Assembly (NCBI RefSeq): GCF_002355435.1
Contig: NZ_AP017313.1
Coordinates: 1,922,001-1,986,000, forward strand
Length of the DNA stretch: 64,000 nucleotides
Origin: Mucilaginibacter gotjawali
Lineage (GTDB): Bacteria; Bacteroidota; Bacteroidia; Sphingobacteriales; Sphingobacteriaceae
Direction of reading: 5' to 3'
Part shown: one piece after another, positions 1 to 9,472 of the stretch
How the letters are laid out: each line of letters starts with the position of its first letter
How positions within the stretch are numbered: position 1 is the stretch's first letter
Program-made: the position numbers and the translations under genes
Notes under the pieces: model-generated
Seen by the model: the letters and a program-made list of their open reading frames with translations, nothing else
Told to the model about the DNA's origin: nothing
Databases searched by the model: none

Positions 1-2660
1 GCGCCTGTTGCAAAGCGTTTCATGATGTTTTCAGCCGGTTCAACCTCCTCTAAGCTGATCGGTTCGCGGTGATGGGCAAAATCAAGCAATCCCCTGATGG
101 TGAAATGCTTTTCGCTTTGCTCATTGATGGCTTTCGCGTAATTTTTATAAATCGAATAATCGTTGGTCCTTGTAGCGTGCTGTAACAGGTGAACAGTGGT
201 CGGGTTAAACAAATGCGATTCGCCGCGACGTTTCCACTGATAGATACCACCTTCAGGCAATAAATGGGTACCTGATTTTGAACCGCCAAAACCTAAACGG
301 TGTTTGCAAAGCGATTCGCGGGCAATTTCATCCAACCCTAAACCACCGATCCGGGTTACCGCGCCGGTAAAATATTTGTCAACAACCTGTTGGTTGATGC
401 CCAATATTTCAAACACCTGCGAACCATGGTAGGATTGCAGCGTGGAGATCCCCATTTTGGAGAAGATCTTCAGCAAGCCATCATTTATTGATTTAACATA
501 GTTCTTTTGCAGTGTTTTTAAATCGAGGTTGGTCTCCATGCTGCCATTGTTTTTCAATGTTTCAATGGTAGATAGCGCCAGGTATGGGTTAATGGCTGTT
601 GCACCAAATGCCAGCAAACAGGCAAAGTGGTGAACTTCCCAGGTATCGCCTGTTTCCACAACGATACCCACAGCGCCCCTGCGGCCACTCCTGATCAGGT
701 GGTGGTGCACAGCAGATACCGCCAGCAATGATGGGATAGGCGCATGTTCAGAATCAATAGCCCGGTCAGACAGGATCAATACCTCAAAGCCGTCATCAAC
801 TGAATCCTCCGCATAGCGGCAGAGCCTGGCAATCCCTCTTTCCATAGAGCCCGGCATGCCGTCGGCATTATAATAAGTTTGCAGCGTTTTAGCGTGGAAC
901 ATTCCGGTATCAATACTCCTCAGCTTCTCGAGCTGGTGATTTTTTAATATCGGGTGCTTTAATACCACGCAATGGCAATGCATTTTATCTTCATCCAGCA
1001 AATTGCCGTTATTACCTATAAAGGTTGAAAGGCTCATTACCAAACGCTCGCGGATCGGGTCGATCGGCGGGTTGGTAACCTGTGCAAAAAACTGTTTAAA
1101 ATAACTTGAAAGGTGCTGAGGTTTATCAGAAAGTATCGCCAAAGGCACATCAGTACCCATGGAACCGATAGGTTCTTTACCATCCAGCGCCATCGGTTTA
1201 ATAATAGTATCGATGTCTTCGCGGCTGTACCCGAATACCTGCTGATAGCGGTAAACCGAATCTTCCGATAAACTGGCGAAAGCCAAACGTGGTTCGCCCA
1301 GTTCGCCCAGTTGTATTTTATAATTTTCCAGCCAGCGGCCATAAGGCTGCAGTGATGCTATCTGGTGTTTGATCTCGTCATCAGTAATAATTTTGCCTTT
1401 TTCGGTGTCTATCAGCAACATTTTGCCCGGTTGCAAACGACCTTTTTGAAGTACTAAGCTTTCATCCAGATTTAATACACCTGCTTCTGAGGCTGCTATA
1501 ACGCGGCCATCATTTGTTACCACAAAGCGCAATGGGCGAAGTCCGTTACGGTCAAGCAAAGCACCAACCAATTTACCATCGGTAAAAGTAATGGCGGCAG
1601 GGCCGTCCCATGGCTCCATTAGAGCGGCGTGGAACTCGTAAAATGCTTTTTTAAGCGGATCCATCTGCTCGTTGCCATCCCATGCTTCGGGGATCAGCAT
1701 CATCATTACATGCGGCAATGAACGGCCGCTATGCAGTAATATTTCGATGATATTATCCAAACAAGCAGAGTCAGACTGGTTATTGTCAATTACCGGCAAT
1801 AACATTTCCATTTCATCCTGTGTAAAGTAGGAGGATGCGTAGGATTTTAAACCAGAGTAAAACCAGTTTAAGTTACCTGTAAGCGTATTGATCTCGCCGT
1901 TATGCGCGATCAAACGGAAAGGCTGAGCCAGTTTCCACGATGGGAAGGTATTGGTGGAGAAACGCGAATGGATCATGGCAAAGCCTGATGCGATCCGCGG
2001 ATCGGTTAAATCAGTAAAATATTGGCGCAGCTGGTAAGTGGTAACCTGCCCTTTGTAAACAATTGTTTTACAGGATAGCGAGGTGAAATAAAAATGCTCG
2101 GCTGCAGCCGGAATGGTTTCAGTAATGGTTTTGTTGATGTAACGCCTTAATACATAAAGCTTACGCTCAAAATCCTCAGGATTGTTAATATGGTGTGGCC
2201 TTTGTATAAACAATTGTTCCACATCTGGTTCGGCCTTACGCGCTGTTTCGCCAATAACGGTTGAATTAACAATCAGCTTCCGGTAACCCAATTTATGTAA
2301 ACCCAGTTTTTCAATGGCATTGCCGATCTGTATACGGCAGGCCTTTTTTAAAGCGGATTCTTTTGGGAAAAATATCATCCCCACTCCATACTCCCCCGGT
2401 TCAGGCAAGCTGATCTCCAGGTTCGAGCATTCTTCCATTAATAACTCATGAGGTAATTGAATTAAAATACCCGCGCCGTCGCCCGATTCCGGGTCACAGC
2501 CGCAAGCGCCGCGGTGTTCCATGTTTTCGAGCATGGTGAGCGCGTCATCAATTATCTGGTTAGATTTGTGTCCGTTTATGTTTGTAATAAACCCTGTTCC
2601 GCACGAGTCGTGTTCAAATTCTGGCCTGTACAGGCCCTGTCGGCTTTCGTCTTGTTGCAT
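1..2660 (-). CDS. gltB: Glutamate synthase large subunit, N-terminal part (3' end outside window)
   Basis: This is the amide-transferring, ferredoxin/NADPH-type glutamate synthase that makes two glutamates from glutamine and 2-oxoglutarate in the cytoplasm. The frame is open from the ATG at 2660 to the left edge, about 886 codons of a usual 1500. The N-terminus carries HDSCGTGF, so removal of a 19-residue propeptide would expose Cys20 as the Ntn glutaminase nucleophile. The glutaminase domain fills roughly the first 420 residues (AHNGEINT and RNGLRPLR motifs), followed by the central domain (DKPQHLSSYFKQFFAQVTNP). The last visible residues, ENIMKRFATG, lead into the FMN-binding synthase domain. 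I checked the frame at several places across the gene and it is unbroken. gltD would be expected downstream, outside the window. Confidence 0.96.
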   Translation of the reverse strand, partial: MQQDESRQGLYRPEFEHDSCGTGFITNINGHKSNQIIDDALTMLENMEHRGACGCDPESGDGAGILIQLPHELLMEECSNLEISLPEPGEYGVGMIFFPKESALKKACRIQIGNAIEKLGLHKLGYRKLIVNSTVIGETARKAEPDVEQLFIQRPHHINNPEDFERKLYVLRRYINKTITETIPAAAEHFYFTSLSCKTIVYKGQVTTYQLRQYFTDLTDPRIASGFAMIHSRFSTNTFPSWKLAQPFRLIAHNGEINTLTGNLNWFYSGLKSYASSYFTQDEMEMLLPVIDNNQSDSACLDNIIEILLHSGRSLPHVMMMLIPEAWDGNEQMDPLKKAFYEFHAALMEPWDGPAAITFTDGKLVGALLDRNGLRPLRFVVTNDGRVIAASEAGVLNLDESLVLQKGRLQPGKMLLIDTEKGKIITDDEIKHQIASLQPYGRWLENYKIQLGELGEPRLAFASLSEDSVYRYQQVFGYSREDIDTIIKPMALDGKEPIGSMGTDVPLAILSDKPQHLSSYFKQFFAQVTNPPIDPIRERLVMSLSTFIGNNGNLLDEDKMHCHCVVLKHPILKNHQLEKLRSIDTGMFHAKTLQTYYNADGMPGSMERGIARLCRYAEDSVDDGFEVLILSDRAIDSEHAPIPSLLAVSAVHHHLIRSGRRGAVGIVVETGDTWEVHHFACLLAFGATAINPYLALSTIETLKNNGSMETNLDLKTLQKNYVKSINDGLLKIFSKMGISTLQSYHGSQVFEILGINQQVVDKYFTGAVTRIGGLGLDEIARESLCKHRLGFGGSKSGTHLLPEGGIYQWKRRGESHLFNPTTVHLLQHATRTNDYSIYKNYAKAINEQSEKHFTIRGLLDFAHHREPISLEEVEPAENIMKRFATG

Positions 2661-2998
2661 TTTAAATTATAACGTTTATAAAATGGTGCAACGACGAAGT
2701 TACTGATTGAAAATCTTAATTAAAAATATCCTAAAATTTTTGTATTTTTCTAAATAAGATCATATTTATTAAGTTTTAAATTATTAAATTGTTAATATAT
2801 TATTACGAAAATTATAAAAATGTAAATAATTTATTTGAAAAGGTATGGTTTTAGGCAATCTTTAATTCTTTCAAATCGCTGCGCATAAATTAAAATTTGG
2901 TTATTATCTGCTTTGTAAGAATTTATTTTTGATTTTTTTTACAAAAAATGTTATCCTGACAGGTCTAACTTCTCCCGGAAATTAACGTAGTTTAAAAT
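2661..2998. other. AT-rich divergent intergenic region
   Basis: A 338-bp AT-rich spacer separates the gltB start (minus) from the GNAT gene (plus). It must hold both promoters. It contains long A/T runs but no hairpin, repeat or clear TTG-N19-TAnnTTTG pair that I could assign with confidence. Confidence 0.5.
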
Positions 2999-3535
2999 AT
3001 GGAACCCCAAATTTTTATTGAAACACCCCGCCTTATCTTAAGGGAATGGTTAACTACTGATGTGCCGCCGTTTATTCTTTTAAACAATGATACAGAGGTG
3101 ATGGAATTCTTTCCGTCCATCAAAACTGCTAATGAAACGATCGAACAGATTGGCCGGATCAGCAGCCATATCAAAAAGCATGGTTATGGCTTTTTTGCTG
3201 TAGAACGGAAAGATAACCGGCAATTTATTGGTTTCACAGGTCTTGCGCACCCTGGTTTCGACGCCGGATTTACACCTTGTATTGAGATCGGCTGGCGGTT
3301 GAGCCGCGAAAACTGGGGTTATGGTTTTGCAACAGAAGCAGCAAAGGCCTGCCTCAAGTTTGGTTTTAATAATTTAGAGGTTGATGAAATATATTCTTTT
3401 ACTTCGGTACATAATATCCGATCGGAAGAGGTGATGAAAAGGATAGGCATGATAAAAAAAGGGTATTTTGAACACCCGCTGATTGAAAACGGACATTTTT
3501 TAAAGAAGCATGTGTTGTATAAGATTATTCGATAG
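2999..3535 (+). CDS. GNAT family N-acetyltransferase (RimJ/RimL-like)
   Basis: This 178-residue protein is of the Acetyltransf_3 type, which transfers acetyl from acetyl-CoA to protein N-termini or small amines. The opening IETPRLILREW is the family signature. The acetyl-CoA loop region is EIGWRLSRENWGYGFATEAA at about residues 98-117, and the C-terminal SVHNIRSEEVMKRIGM matches the family's last helix. The length is normal. It is a single gene with its own upstream spacer. The substrate cannot be read from sequence. Confidence 0.9.
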   Translation: MEPQIFIETPRLILREWLTTDVPPFILLNNDTEVMEFFPSIKTANETIEQIGRISSHIKKHGYGFFAVERKDNRQFIGFTGLAHPGFDAGFTPCIEIGWRLSRENWGYGFATEAAKACLKFGFNNLEVDEIYSFTSVHNIRSEEVMKRIGMIKKGYFEHPLIENGHFLKKHVLYKIIR

Positions 3536-3571
3536 CTTCGTATCGTGGAGGTAAATACTCCGGCATGAAAA

Positions 3572-5868
3572 ATGAAAAAAGTAATCCTCGGTTTCGTATT
3601 ATTTTTATGGTTTAACGCGGGCTATGGCCAGTCGTCTGTACACGATCTTCAATTTGATACCCTGGCAAAACGCTGGGACGAGGCCATACCATTAGGCAAT
3701 GGGATGCTTGGTGCTTTGGTTTGGCAAAAAGACGATAAACTTCGCTTTTCATTAGACAGGGCCGACCTTTGGGATTTGCGCCCCATGAAAGACCTGCACC
3801 GCAAAGAGTTTAGCTACCAGTGGGTGATTGGGCAGGTCAATAAAAAGACTATACCCCAGTACAGCAATACCTTGACGCACCCTATGATAAAGAGCCTGCG
3901 CCATCACGCATCCCCGGCGGGGCGCTTGAGTTTGACGTTAGCGGCTGGGGTAAGGTGCAATCGGTCCATTTGTTTATTAACAAGGCCATTTGCGAGGTTA
4001 AATGGGCGAATGGGACAACTTTAAAAACTTTTGTACATGCAACGAAACCTGTTGGCTGGTTTCGGTTCGAAAACATAAAGGCGGGTTTTAAACCGCAATT
4101 AATAATGCCCAAATTTCAGGGTGTAGTTAAGATATCTGGTGATCCTGTGGGCGGCGATGACCTTTCAAGACTTGGATACGCCCAGGGCACAACTAAACAA
4201 CGGGGTAACAGTATCACCTACGTGCAGCAAGGCTGGGGCGGTTTCAGGTACGAAATTAATGTGCGCTGGCGGCAAATAAACCAAAGCACGATTGAAGGGG
4301 TGTGGAGCATCTCGTCGCAATACCCGGATAAAAAAATAGCCCCAATGGCATCTGCAATAACGCAACGGGCCTTGCAGTCGCAATATTCTAATGCTTATGC
4401 GTCCCATGCTTTGTGGTGGCGTAATTTTTGGGATAGATCTGCCATTCACATACCCGACACTTTGCTGGAAAAGCAATGGTACATGGAGCAGTATAAATTT
4501 GGCTCCGCATCAAGGCAGGGAGCGCCGCCAATTTCGCTGCAGGCCGTTTGGACAGCCGATAACGGGCGCATCCCGCCCTGGAAAGGGGATTACCACCACG
4601 ACCTGAATACGCAACTCAGTTACTGGCCCTGTTACAGCGCAAATCACCTGGAGGATGGGATGGCCTATCTTGATCATCTGGATGCAAACAAGGCTAATTA
4701 TAAACGCTATACAAAAATGTATTTCGGAAAAGGTGGCTTAGCCGTCCCCGGCGTAACCACGCTGGATGGAACGGAAATGGGCGGATGGATTCAATATTCA
4801 CTTTCGCCAACTGTATCTTCATGGCTGGCGCAGCATTACTACCTTCAATGGCGTTATAGTATGGATAGGAAATTCCTTAAAAACAGGGCTTATCCGTGGA
4901 TTAAGGATGTAGCTGTTTTTCTGGAAAATATAACGATTAAAGATGAAAATGGCTTTCGTAAATTACCGATCAGCTCGAGTCCTGAAATAAATGACAATGA
5001 TTTAAGCGCCTGGTTTTTTCAGGATACAAATTATGACCAGGCATTAATGAAATCGACATTTAAAATGGCGTCAGAGTTAGCCGCTGAGCTCGGTTTAAAG
5101 AATGAAGCTGCACATTGGAAAAAAATATCAGGTGAATTTGATGGTTTTGCGTTGACACCAAACGACGAATTGATGTTTTCGCCAACTTTGGCTTATAACC
5201 AATCGCACCGGCATTTCTCGCATATGATGGCTATTCACCCTCTTGGATTGATAAGGTGGGAGGATGGACCAAAATCACAACGCATCATCAAAAACAGCAT
5301 CCATTTATTGGATAGTATTGGCCCGGATTACTGGTGTGGTTATTCATATGCATGGCTGGCAAATATGAAGGCAAGGGCAAAGGACGGAGAGGGCGCGGCA
5401 AAAGCCTTGCAGATCTTCGCAAAGGCGTTTTGCTCGGTCAATAGTTTTCATTTAAATGGCGATCAAACAAAATCAGGTTATTCAAAATTTCAATATCGCC
5501 CGTTTACGCTCGAAGGTAATTTTGCATTCGCAGCAGGTTTACAGGAAATGCTGATCCAAAGCTATGCCGGTTTTATTGCAATAATGCCAGCTTTACCGGC
5601 AACCTGGAATAATGTGTCTTTTGAAAACCTCCGGACGGACGGCGCTTTCCTGGTAAGTGCGAAGAAGGAAAATGGTATTACTTCATTCATCAAAATAAAA
5701 AGCGAAAAAGGCGGACATTGTGTCGTTCAAACAGATATTCCGGTTAATCAGGTTAAAATCCTTTGCAGGTCGCTGCCAAAAATAACCAGGGGTAAAGATG
5801 GAAAAACGTATATTGAGGTTGAAACAATTTCAGGCGAGGTTGTTAGTATTTCAAACAGCGCAGGTTAA
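3572..5868 (+). CDS. Glycoside hydrolase family 95-like enzyme (alpha-L-fucosidase type), frame broken once
   Basis: This is a secreted or periplasmic glycosidase of about 765 residues once the frame is repaired; GH95 members remove alpha-L-fucose or L-galactose from plant or host glycans. A signal peptide (MKKVILGFVLFLWFNAGYG) precedes WDEAIPLGNGMLGALVW, the family opening. The central LQAVWT...PPWKGDYHHDLNTQLSYW block, SSSPEIND (likely general-acid Glu) and HRHFSHMMAIHPLGL are GH95 hallmarks. The frame from 3572 breaks at the A5 run 3842-3846: adding one A gives VNKKDYTPVQQYLD and joins the second frame exactly. The usual N-x-N water-activating pair reads D-L-N here. The frameshift is probably a base-calling error. 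Confidence 0.85.
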
Positions 5869-5960
5869 ATTGTAAATTGTATTGCCAACTAATTTTACAT
5901 CCCCGTAAATCAAAAATACCTGCCATGTTGTATATTTGATCACCTCACTAGGAACCAACC

Positions 5961-6851
5961 ATGTTAAAACCTTTATTATTTTCGGCGGTTATTGTTTTGC
6001 TTTTGATTGCAAACTGCCCGGTACTGCAGGCTCAGCAAACAAATGGCGTTGTAATTTTCCATATTTATTCGTCGCATACCTCATTTCCTGATTCAGGACG
6101 CAATAAAGGGCACCTTTACGATAGCGTGTTATATACATCAAAGGAGCATTACAATGATAGTACCGTATTGATCATCGCCCCGAAAAATCTGGATGCCAAA
6201 AAGAAAGTCGACCTGATCTTTTGGTTCCACGGCTGGCGCAACAATGTTGACCATGCCGCGGTAGAATACGAATTAACCAAGCAATTTATTGAAAGTAAAA
6301 GAAACGCCGTATTGGTGCTGGCCGAAACGGCCCGCGATTCTCCCGATAGCTATGGCGGCAAACTGGAAAAGCCGGGTGATTTTAAAGCATTGGTAAGCGA
6401 TGTGTTGCAGGGACTAAAAGATAAACACCTGGTATCGGAAAATTGCACGTCGGGCCATATCCTGCTGGGTGGGCATAGTGGCGCGTACGAAGTAATGGCC
6501 ATGATCATTAAAAACGGTGGTATGCCTATTGACGAAGCGATGCTGTTTGATTCCCTTTACGGCAAAACTGAAATTTTTATGGATTGGATAAAGGCCGATA
6601 AAGGGCATCGTTTTATCCATTTATATACCGATGTTGGTTATGGCCCCAAAGAAGAGAGTGAAAGGATGAATAAACTGCTGGATACTGCAAAGATCAGCTA
6701 TTTTAAGGTTGAGGAAAAAGATTTAAAGCCTGGTATGTATGATAAATACCCGCTGATCTATATCCACAGCCTTAAACAGCACAATGATATTGTAAATCCC
6801 GATAATTTCCGGCTGATGCTGGAGCATACACCATTTTTGAAAACTTTGTAA
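5961..6851 (+). CDS. Secreted alpha/beta-hydrolase-like protein
   Basis: This 296-residue protein starts with a clear signal peptide (hydrophobic core residues 4-20, likely cleavage after LQA at about 25). LIFWFHGWRNN gives the HG oxyanion-type motif, and GGHSGAYEVM at about residue 170 is a nucleophile elbow with Ser as the candidate catalytic residue. The fold is therefore alpha/beta hydrolase, exported to the periplasm or outside. The late HSLKQHNDI could supply the catalytic His. The substrate is unknown; a role with the upstream glycosidase (92 bp away) is only inference. Confidence 0.7.
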   Translation: MLKPLLFSAVIVLLLIANCPVLQAQQTNGVVIFHIYSSHTSFPDSGRNKGHLYDSVLYTSKEHYNDSTVLIIAPKNLDAKKKVDLIFWFHGWRNNVDHAAVEYELTKQFIESKRNAVLVLAETARDSPDSYGGKLEKPGDFKALVSDVLQGLKDKHLVSENCTSGHILLGGHSGAYEVMAMIIKNGGMPIDEAMLFDSLYGKTEIFMDWIKADKGHRFIHLYTDVGYGPKEESERMNKLLDTAKISYFKVEEKDLKPGMYDKYPLIYIHSLKQHNDIVNPDNFRLMLEHTPFLKTL

Positions 6852-6866
6852 AACCTCCAAGGGGGC

Positions 6867-6971
6867 TTGTCATTTCTACCGTAGGGAGAAATCTTAAACG
6901 CTTTACATCCGGACTTTGCAGGGTGGTAATGCCCGGTATATAAGATTTCTCGCTCGCGCTCGAAATGACAA
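6867..6971. repeat. Imperfect palindromic repeat (REP/MITE-like) of the TTGTCATTTC...GAAATGACAA type
   Basis: The 105-bp stretch begins TTGTCATTTC and ends GAAATGACAA, a perfect 10-bp terminal inverted repeat. The inner arms GAGAAATCTT (6886 region) and AAGATTTCTC also pair, so the whole element can fold into a long interrupted hairpin. It lies just after the hydrolase stop. The outline resembles interspersed palindromic repeats seen in Sphingobacteriaceae genomes; only one copy is visible in this window. Confidence 0.65.
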
Positions 6972-7077
6972 ATTGGAATTGATCGCTCAAAATTTCACCC
7001 TTGCTGCAATCCGTTGGATAAGCTTCAAATAGATTTTCAATACTAACTGTGTTATTAATAATTTAAGCTTCTCCGAA

Positions 7078-7093
7078 TACGTAGTTTTACGTA
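7078..7093. promoter_or_regulatory. Candidate operator TACGTAGTTTTACGTA
   Basis: Two self-complementary TACGTA boxes separated by GTTT lie 82 bp upstream of the DUF3892 gene. The arrangement would suit a dimeric regulator. No regulator gene is adjacent, so the function is inferred only from symmetry and position. Confidence 0.35.
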
Positions 7094-7174
7094 AAAAATA
7101 CCGTGTTTATACTATGGTTTGATTTCAGGCATTGCCCTAATTTAGCGGCACCTGGTTAATTAAACTTTTATAAA

Positions 7175-7468
7175 ATGGCGGTACGAATAATATGCATCAA
7201 ACGGGATCAGGGTAAATATAAAAATCCATATGTAGCAATTGATTACCTGGAGTGGATAAACGAAAGGATCAATGTAAAAGGCATTACGGACAGGACCGCT
7301 ATACACGACTGGCTAAAAGAAGAAAAAGGGGAGGCCTATATCATCAATAAAAATGGCGAAAAAATTTACCTGATACCTGCTACCTGCCCTGAAGGGAATA
7401 AGTATGTAAAAACGGTGGTAGACGAGACTGTACCGGATGATCTGTTAGCGTTGCCGGATTGCGTGTAG
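7175..7468 (+). CDS. DUF3892 domain-containing protein
   Basis: This 97-residue protein consists of one DUF3892 domain. It opens with ITCIK-like IICIKRDQGKYKNPYVAI, has GEAYIINKNGEKIYL in the middle and ends GNKYVKTVVDETVPDDLL then LPDC. The family is small, soluble, widespread in bacteria and of unknown biochemical role. It is transcribed alone, convergent with the CHAD-CYTH pair, with only seven bases between the stop codons. Confidence 0.85.
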   Translation: MAVRIICIKRDQGKYKNPYVAIDYLEWINERINVKGITDRTAIHDWLKEEKGEAYIINKNGEKIYLIPATCPEGNKYVKTVVDETVPDDLLALPDCV

Positions 7469-7475
7469 AAGCCGG

Positions 7476-7949
7476 TTAATTGCCCCAATCTTTAAAAGGG
7501 TTTTTAGCGAGGTATGAATTGTAATAACGTTTATCGTCGCTCACTTCCCGGGTTATCCAATCAGGTTTTTCAAATGCCTCGTCTTCGTGCTTCAGTTCTA
7601 TTTCAGCCATGATCAAACCCTGGTTATCGCCCCAAAATTCATCCACCTCCCATAATTTACCCATAAAGGTGATCCGGTACCTGATTTTTTCAACCTCAGA
7701 TCCCGCAAAGCCATCAATTAATTGAAGTGCCTCTTCAACAGGTATTTCATATTCAAATTCCTTACGGGTAATCCCGGTAGTAGATCCTTTTATCGTGATA
7801 AAGCCCTTTTTGCCGGCCGCTCTTACCCTTATCGTTTTACTGGCCTCATCAACAAGGTAACCCTGCCGGTAGTGGGTGCCTTCGGGTTTGTCGACTTTCT
7901 TCCATTTATCATGATCAACCAAAAATTTACGTTCTATTTCAAGGCCCAT
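7476..7949 (-). CDS. CYTH domain protein (triphosphate tunnel metalloenzyme)
   Basis: This 157-residue protein begins MGLEIERKFLVDHDKW, the EIERKFLV signature of CYTH/TTM enzymes, which bind a triphosphate in a beta-barrel tunnel with metal ions. Alternating charged strands follow (KTIRVRAAGKKGFITIKG, KEFEYEIPVEEA, WEVDEFWGDNQGLIMAEIEL). Stand-alone bacterial members are often tripolyphosphatases or inorganic polyphosphate-binding enzymes. It is the second gene of an operon with the CHAD gene, four bases apart, and CHAD and CYTH domains are repeatedly linked to polyphosphate. Confidence 0.9.
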   Translation of the reverse strand: MGLEIERKFLVDHDKWKKVDKPEGTHYRQGYLVDEASKTIRVRAAGKKGFITIKGSTTGITRKEFEYEIPVEEALQLIDGFAGSEVEKIRYRITFMGKLWEVDEFWGDNQGLIMAEIELKHEDEAFEKPDWITREVSDDKRYYNSYLAKNPFKDWGN

Positions 7950-7953
7950 ATCT

Positions 7954-8740
7954 TCAGGCGTTCAATGGCTGTTCAACGGTAGTTGCCTTTTTCAAAAAGT
8001 CATCAGCCAGGTTGGTTATGCTTCGCTTTACATTCGAATTTACTTTTTTTATTTTCGCCACTATCGGTTTGTCGTTTAGCTCAGGGGTCGAAAATAGTTC
8101 CTCAGCCACCAGGTTATCGTGCCATTTTCCGATAGCCTCCTGTAATTTATCCAGGTAAGCGGTATTAAAAGGCACGGAGCCATTAAGGGCTTTTTCGGCC
8201 AGCTTATGGTTATAAACTAAAATTTTGATCAACTTTCGATTGGTGTGCATATCCTCTGTAAAGCCCGATACCGCAAGGTTGGTGGCAATATTGCTGAGCT
8301 GTTGCTTGTAGTAATCGGCTATCATGCTATCGTCAACCTTTTGCAGCTGCTTTTTGAGCCTTTTATGTGCAGTTTTTATGTTTTTAAAAAATTGAGGTCC
8401 ATTTGAGCGAAATTCAATTGTGCCTTCATCAATTATTTTTTGCTGACCTTCTTCAAATTGTTTATTTTTCAGGTGGTAGCGTTCACTTAACTGCAGGTTG
8501 GTATATGCATCGCGGATCTTGCCCGCATGTTTAAATATTTTCCGAACCGGTTTAAAGCACTTCAGCAGCCCGCTTTCTTTGGAGGTATTGTCGAATAAAA
8601 AAGCATCGCCCTCAGCTTTTTTATCTGCACCCTGAATTTGTGCAGTTCTTCCTGGTTTCCTGTTTCTAAGAAAGCGTTTAAATGGATGTTCATTTCTTCC
8701 CATCCCTTGTCCAGGTATTTTGCTTCTTCCTTTTTTTCAT
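7954..8740 (-). CDS. CHAD domain protein, reading frame broken at two homopolymers
   Basis: The CHAD (conserved histidine alpha-helical) domain binds inorganic polyphosphate. The natural N-terminus can be read on the minus strand as EEAKYLDKGWEEMNIHL, then FRVQIKKLRAM, but it sits in another frame from the rest (LFLFDNTSKE, FKPVRKIFKHAGKIRDAY). One extra T in the minus-strand T6 run (plus-strand A6 at 8597-8602) joins them as KLRAMLFLFDNTS. The ATG at 8740 needs one extra base in the A7 run (8731-8737) to read MKKKEEAKYL. With both repairs the protein is 262 residues, normal for the family. An uncorrected in-frame ATG exists at 8703, but its first 30 residues are non-homologous. It probably encodes an intact protein in vivo. 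Confidence 0.8.
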
Positions 8741-8898
8741 AACCGAAATAACTCCTGTTCTTTTTATTGAAATCGGGCTATCAAATATAAATATAGGGTT
8801 TATTTTTCACCTGCGTAAAATTAACACTAAGTAAACATCTTATTAATTTGAAATTACTCAAATATGTTTTAGTTTTAATAAACTTAAATTAACAACCA

Positions 8899-9303
8899 AT
8901 GGACTTTGTACACATTAACTGGCTGGCCGTCATCGTGGCCGCCTTATCAGCTTTTATAGTTGGCGGTATCTGGTATTCGCGGCCGCTTTTCGGGGCCGCC
9001 TGGATGGCCGACAGTAATTTGACTGAAGAACAGATCAAATCCGGTAACAAAGGGAAAATATTTGGGTTTACCTTTCTTTTTTCACTCATTATGGCTGCTA
9101 ATCTTGCCCTTTTTCTTTCAGGCCCGCAAACGGATTTTCACAGAGGTTTGGCAATTGGTTTTCACACCGGTTTATTTGCTTTTAGTGCAATTGCCATCCA
9201 CAGTCTGTTCGAACTAAAAAGCTGGCGGCACATATTTATCAATGGTTTATATAGTGTTATTTCCTTAACCTTAATGGGGGTAATAATTGGCTGCTGGCGT
9301 TAA
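8899..9303 (+). CDS. DUF1761 family membrane protein
   Basis: This 134-residue integral membrane protein has about four hydrophobic segments (residues 6-26, 53-73, 83-103 and 110-130). The opening INWLAVIVAALSAFIVGGIWYS with GxxWYS is the DUF1761 signature, and an ISLTLMGVIIG-type segment closes the protein. The family has no assigned function. It is a single gene after the divergent CHAD promoter region. Confidence 0.85.
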   Translation: MDFVHINWLAVIVAALSAFIVGGIWYSRPLFGAAWMADSNLTEEQIKSGNKGKIFGFTFLFSLIMAANLALFLSGPQTDFHRGLAIGFHTGLFAFSAIAIHSLFELKSWRHIFINGLYSVISLTLMGVIIGCWR

Positions 9304-9472
9304 ATTAACGTGGCAATCAGCGCTTTTTTGTAAAGTTATTCCGGCGGTATATTATAAATACAGGCTAATGCCTGCGTTATAATATTCCCCTATATCTATT
9401 TTTGAATTATTATTAAACTAAACTACTTTGTATTTGTCATATGATTACATTTCAATCTACGCATATAATACC

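Noticed and set aside
2521-2706. 61-codon plus-strand frame at the gltB start
   Set aside because: It is opposite the conserved gltB N-terminus including the catalytic Cys region.
3842-3850. Programmed -1 frameshift in the GH95 gene
   Set aside because: The site is TAAAAAG, not a classic X-XXY-YYZ slippery heptamer, and the same type of break recurs in unrelated genes, which favours base-calling error.
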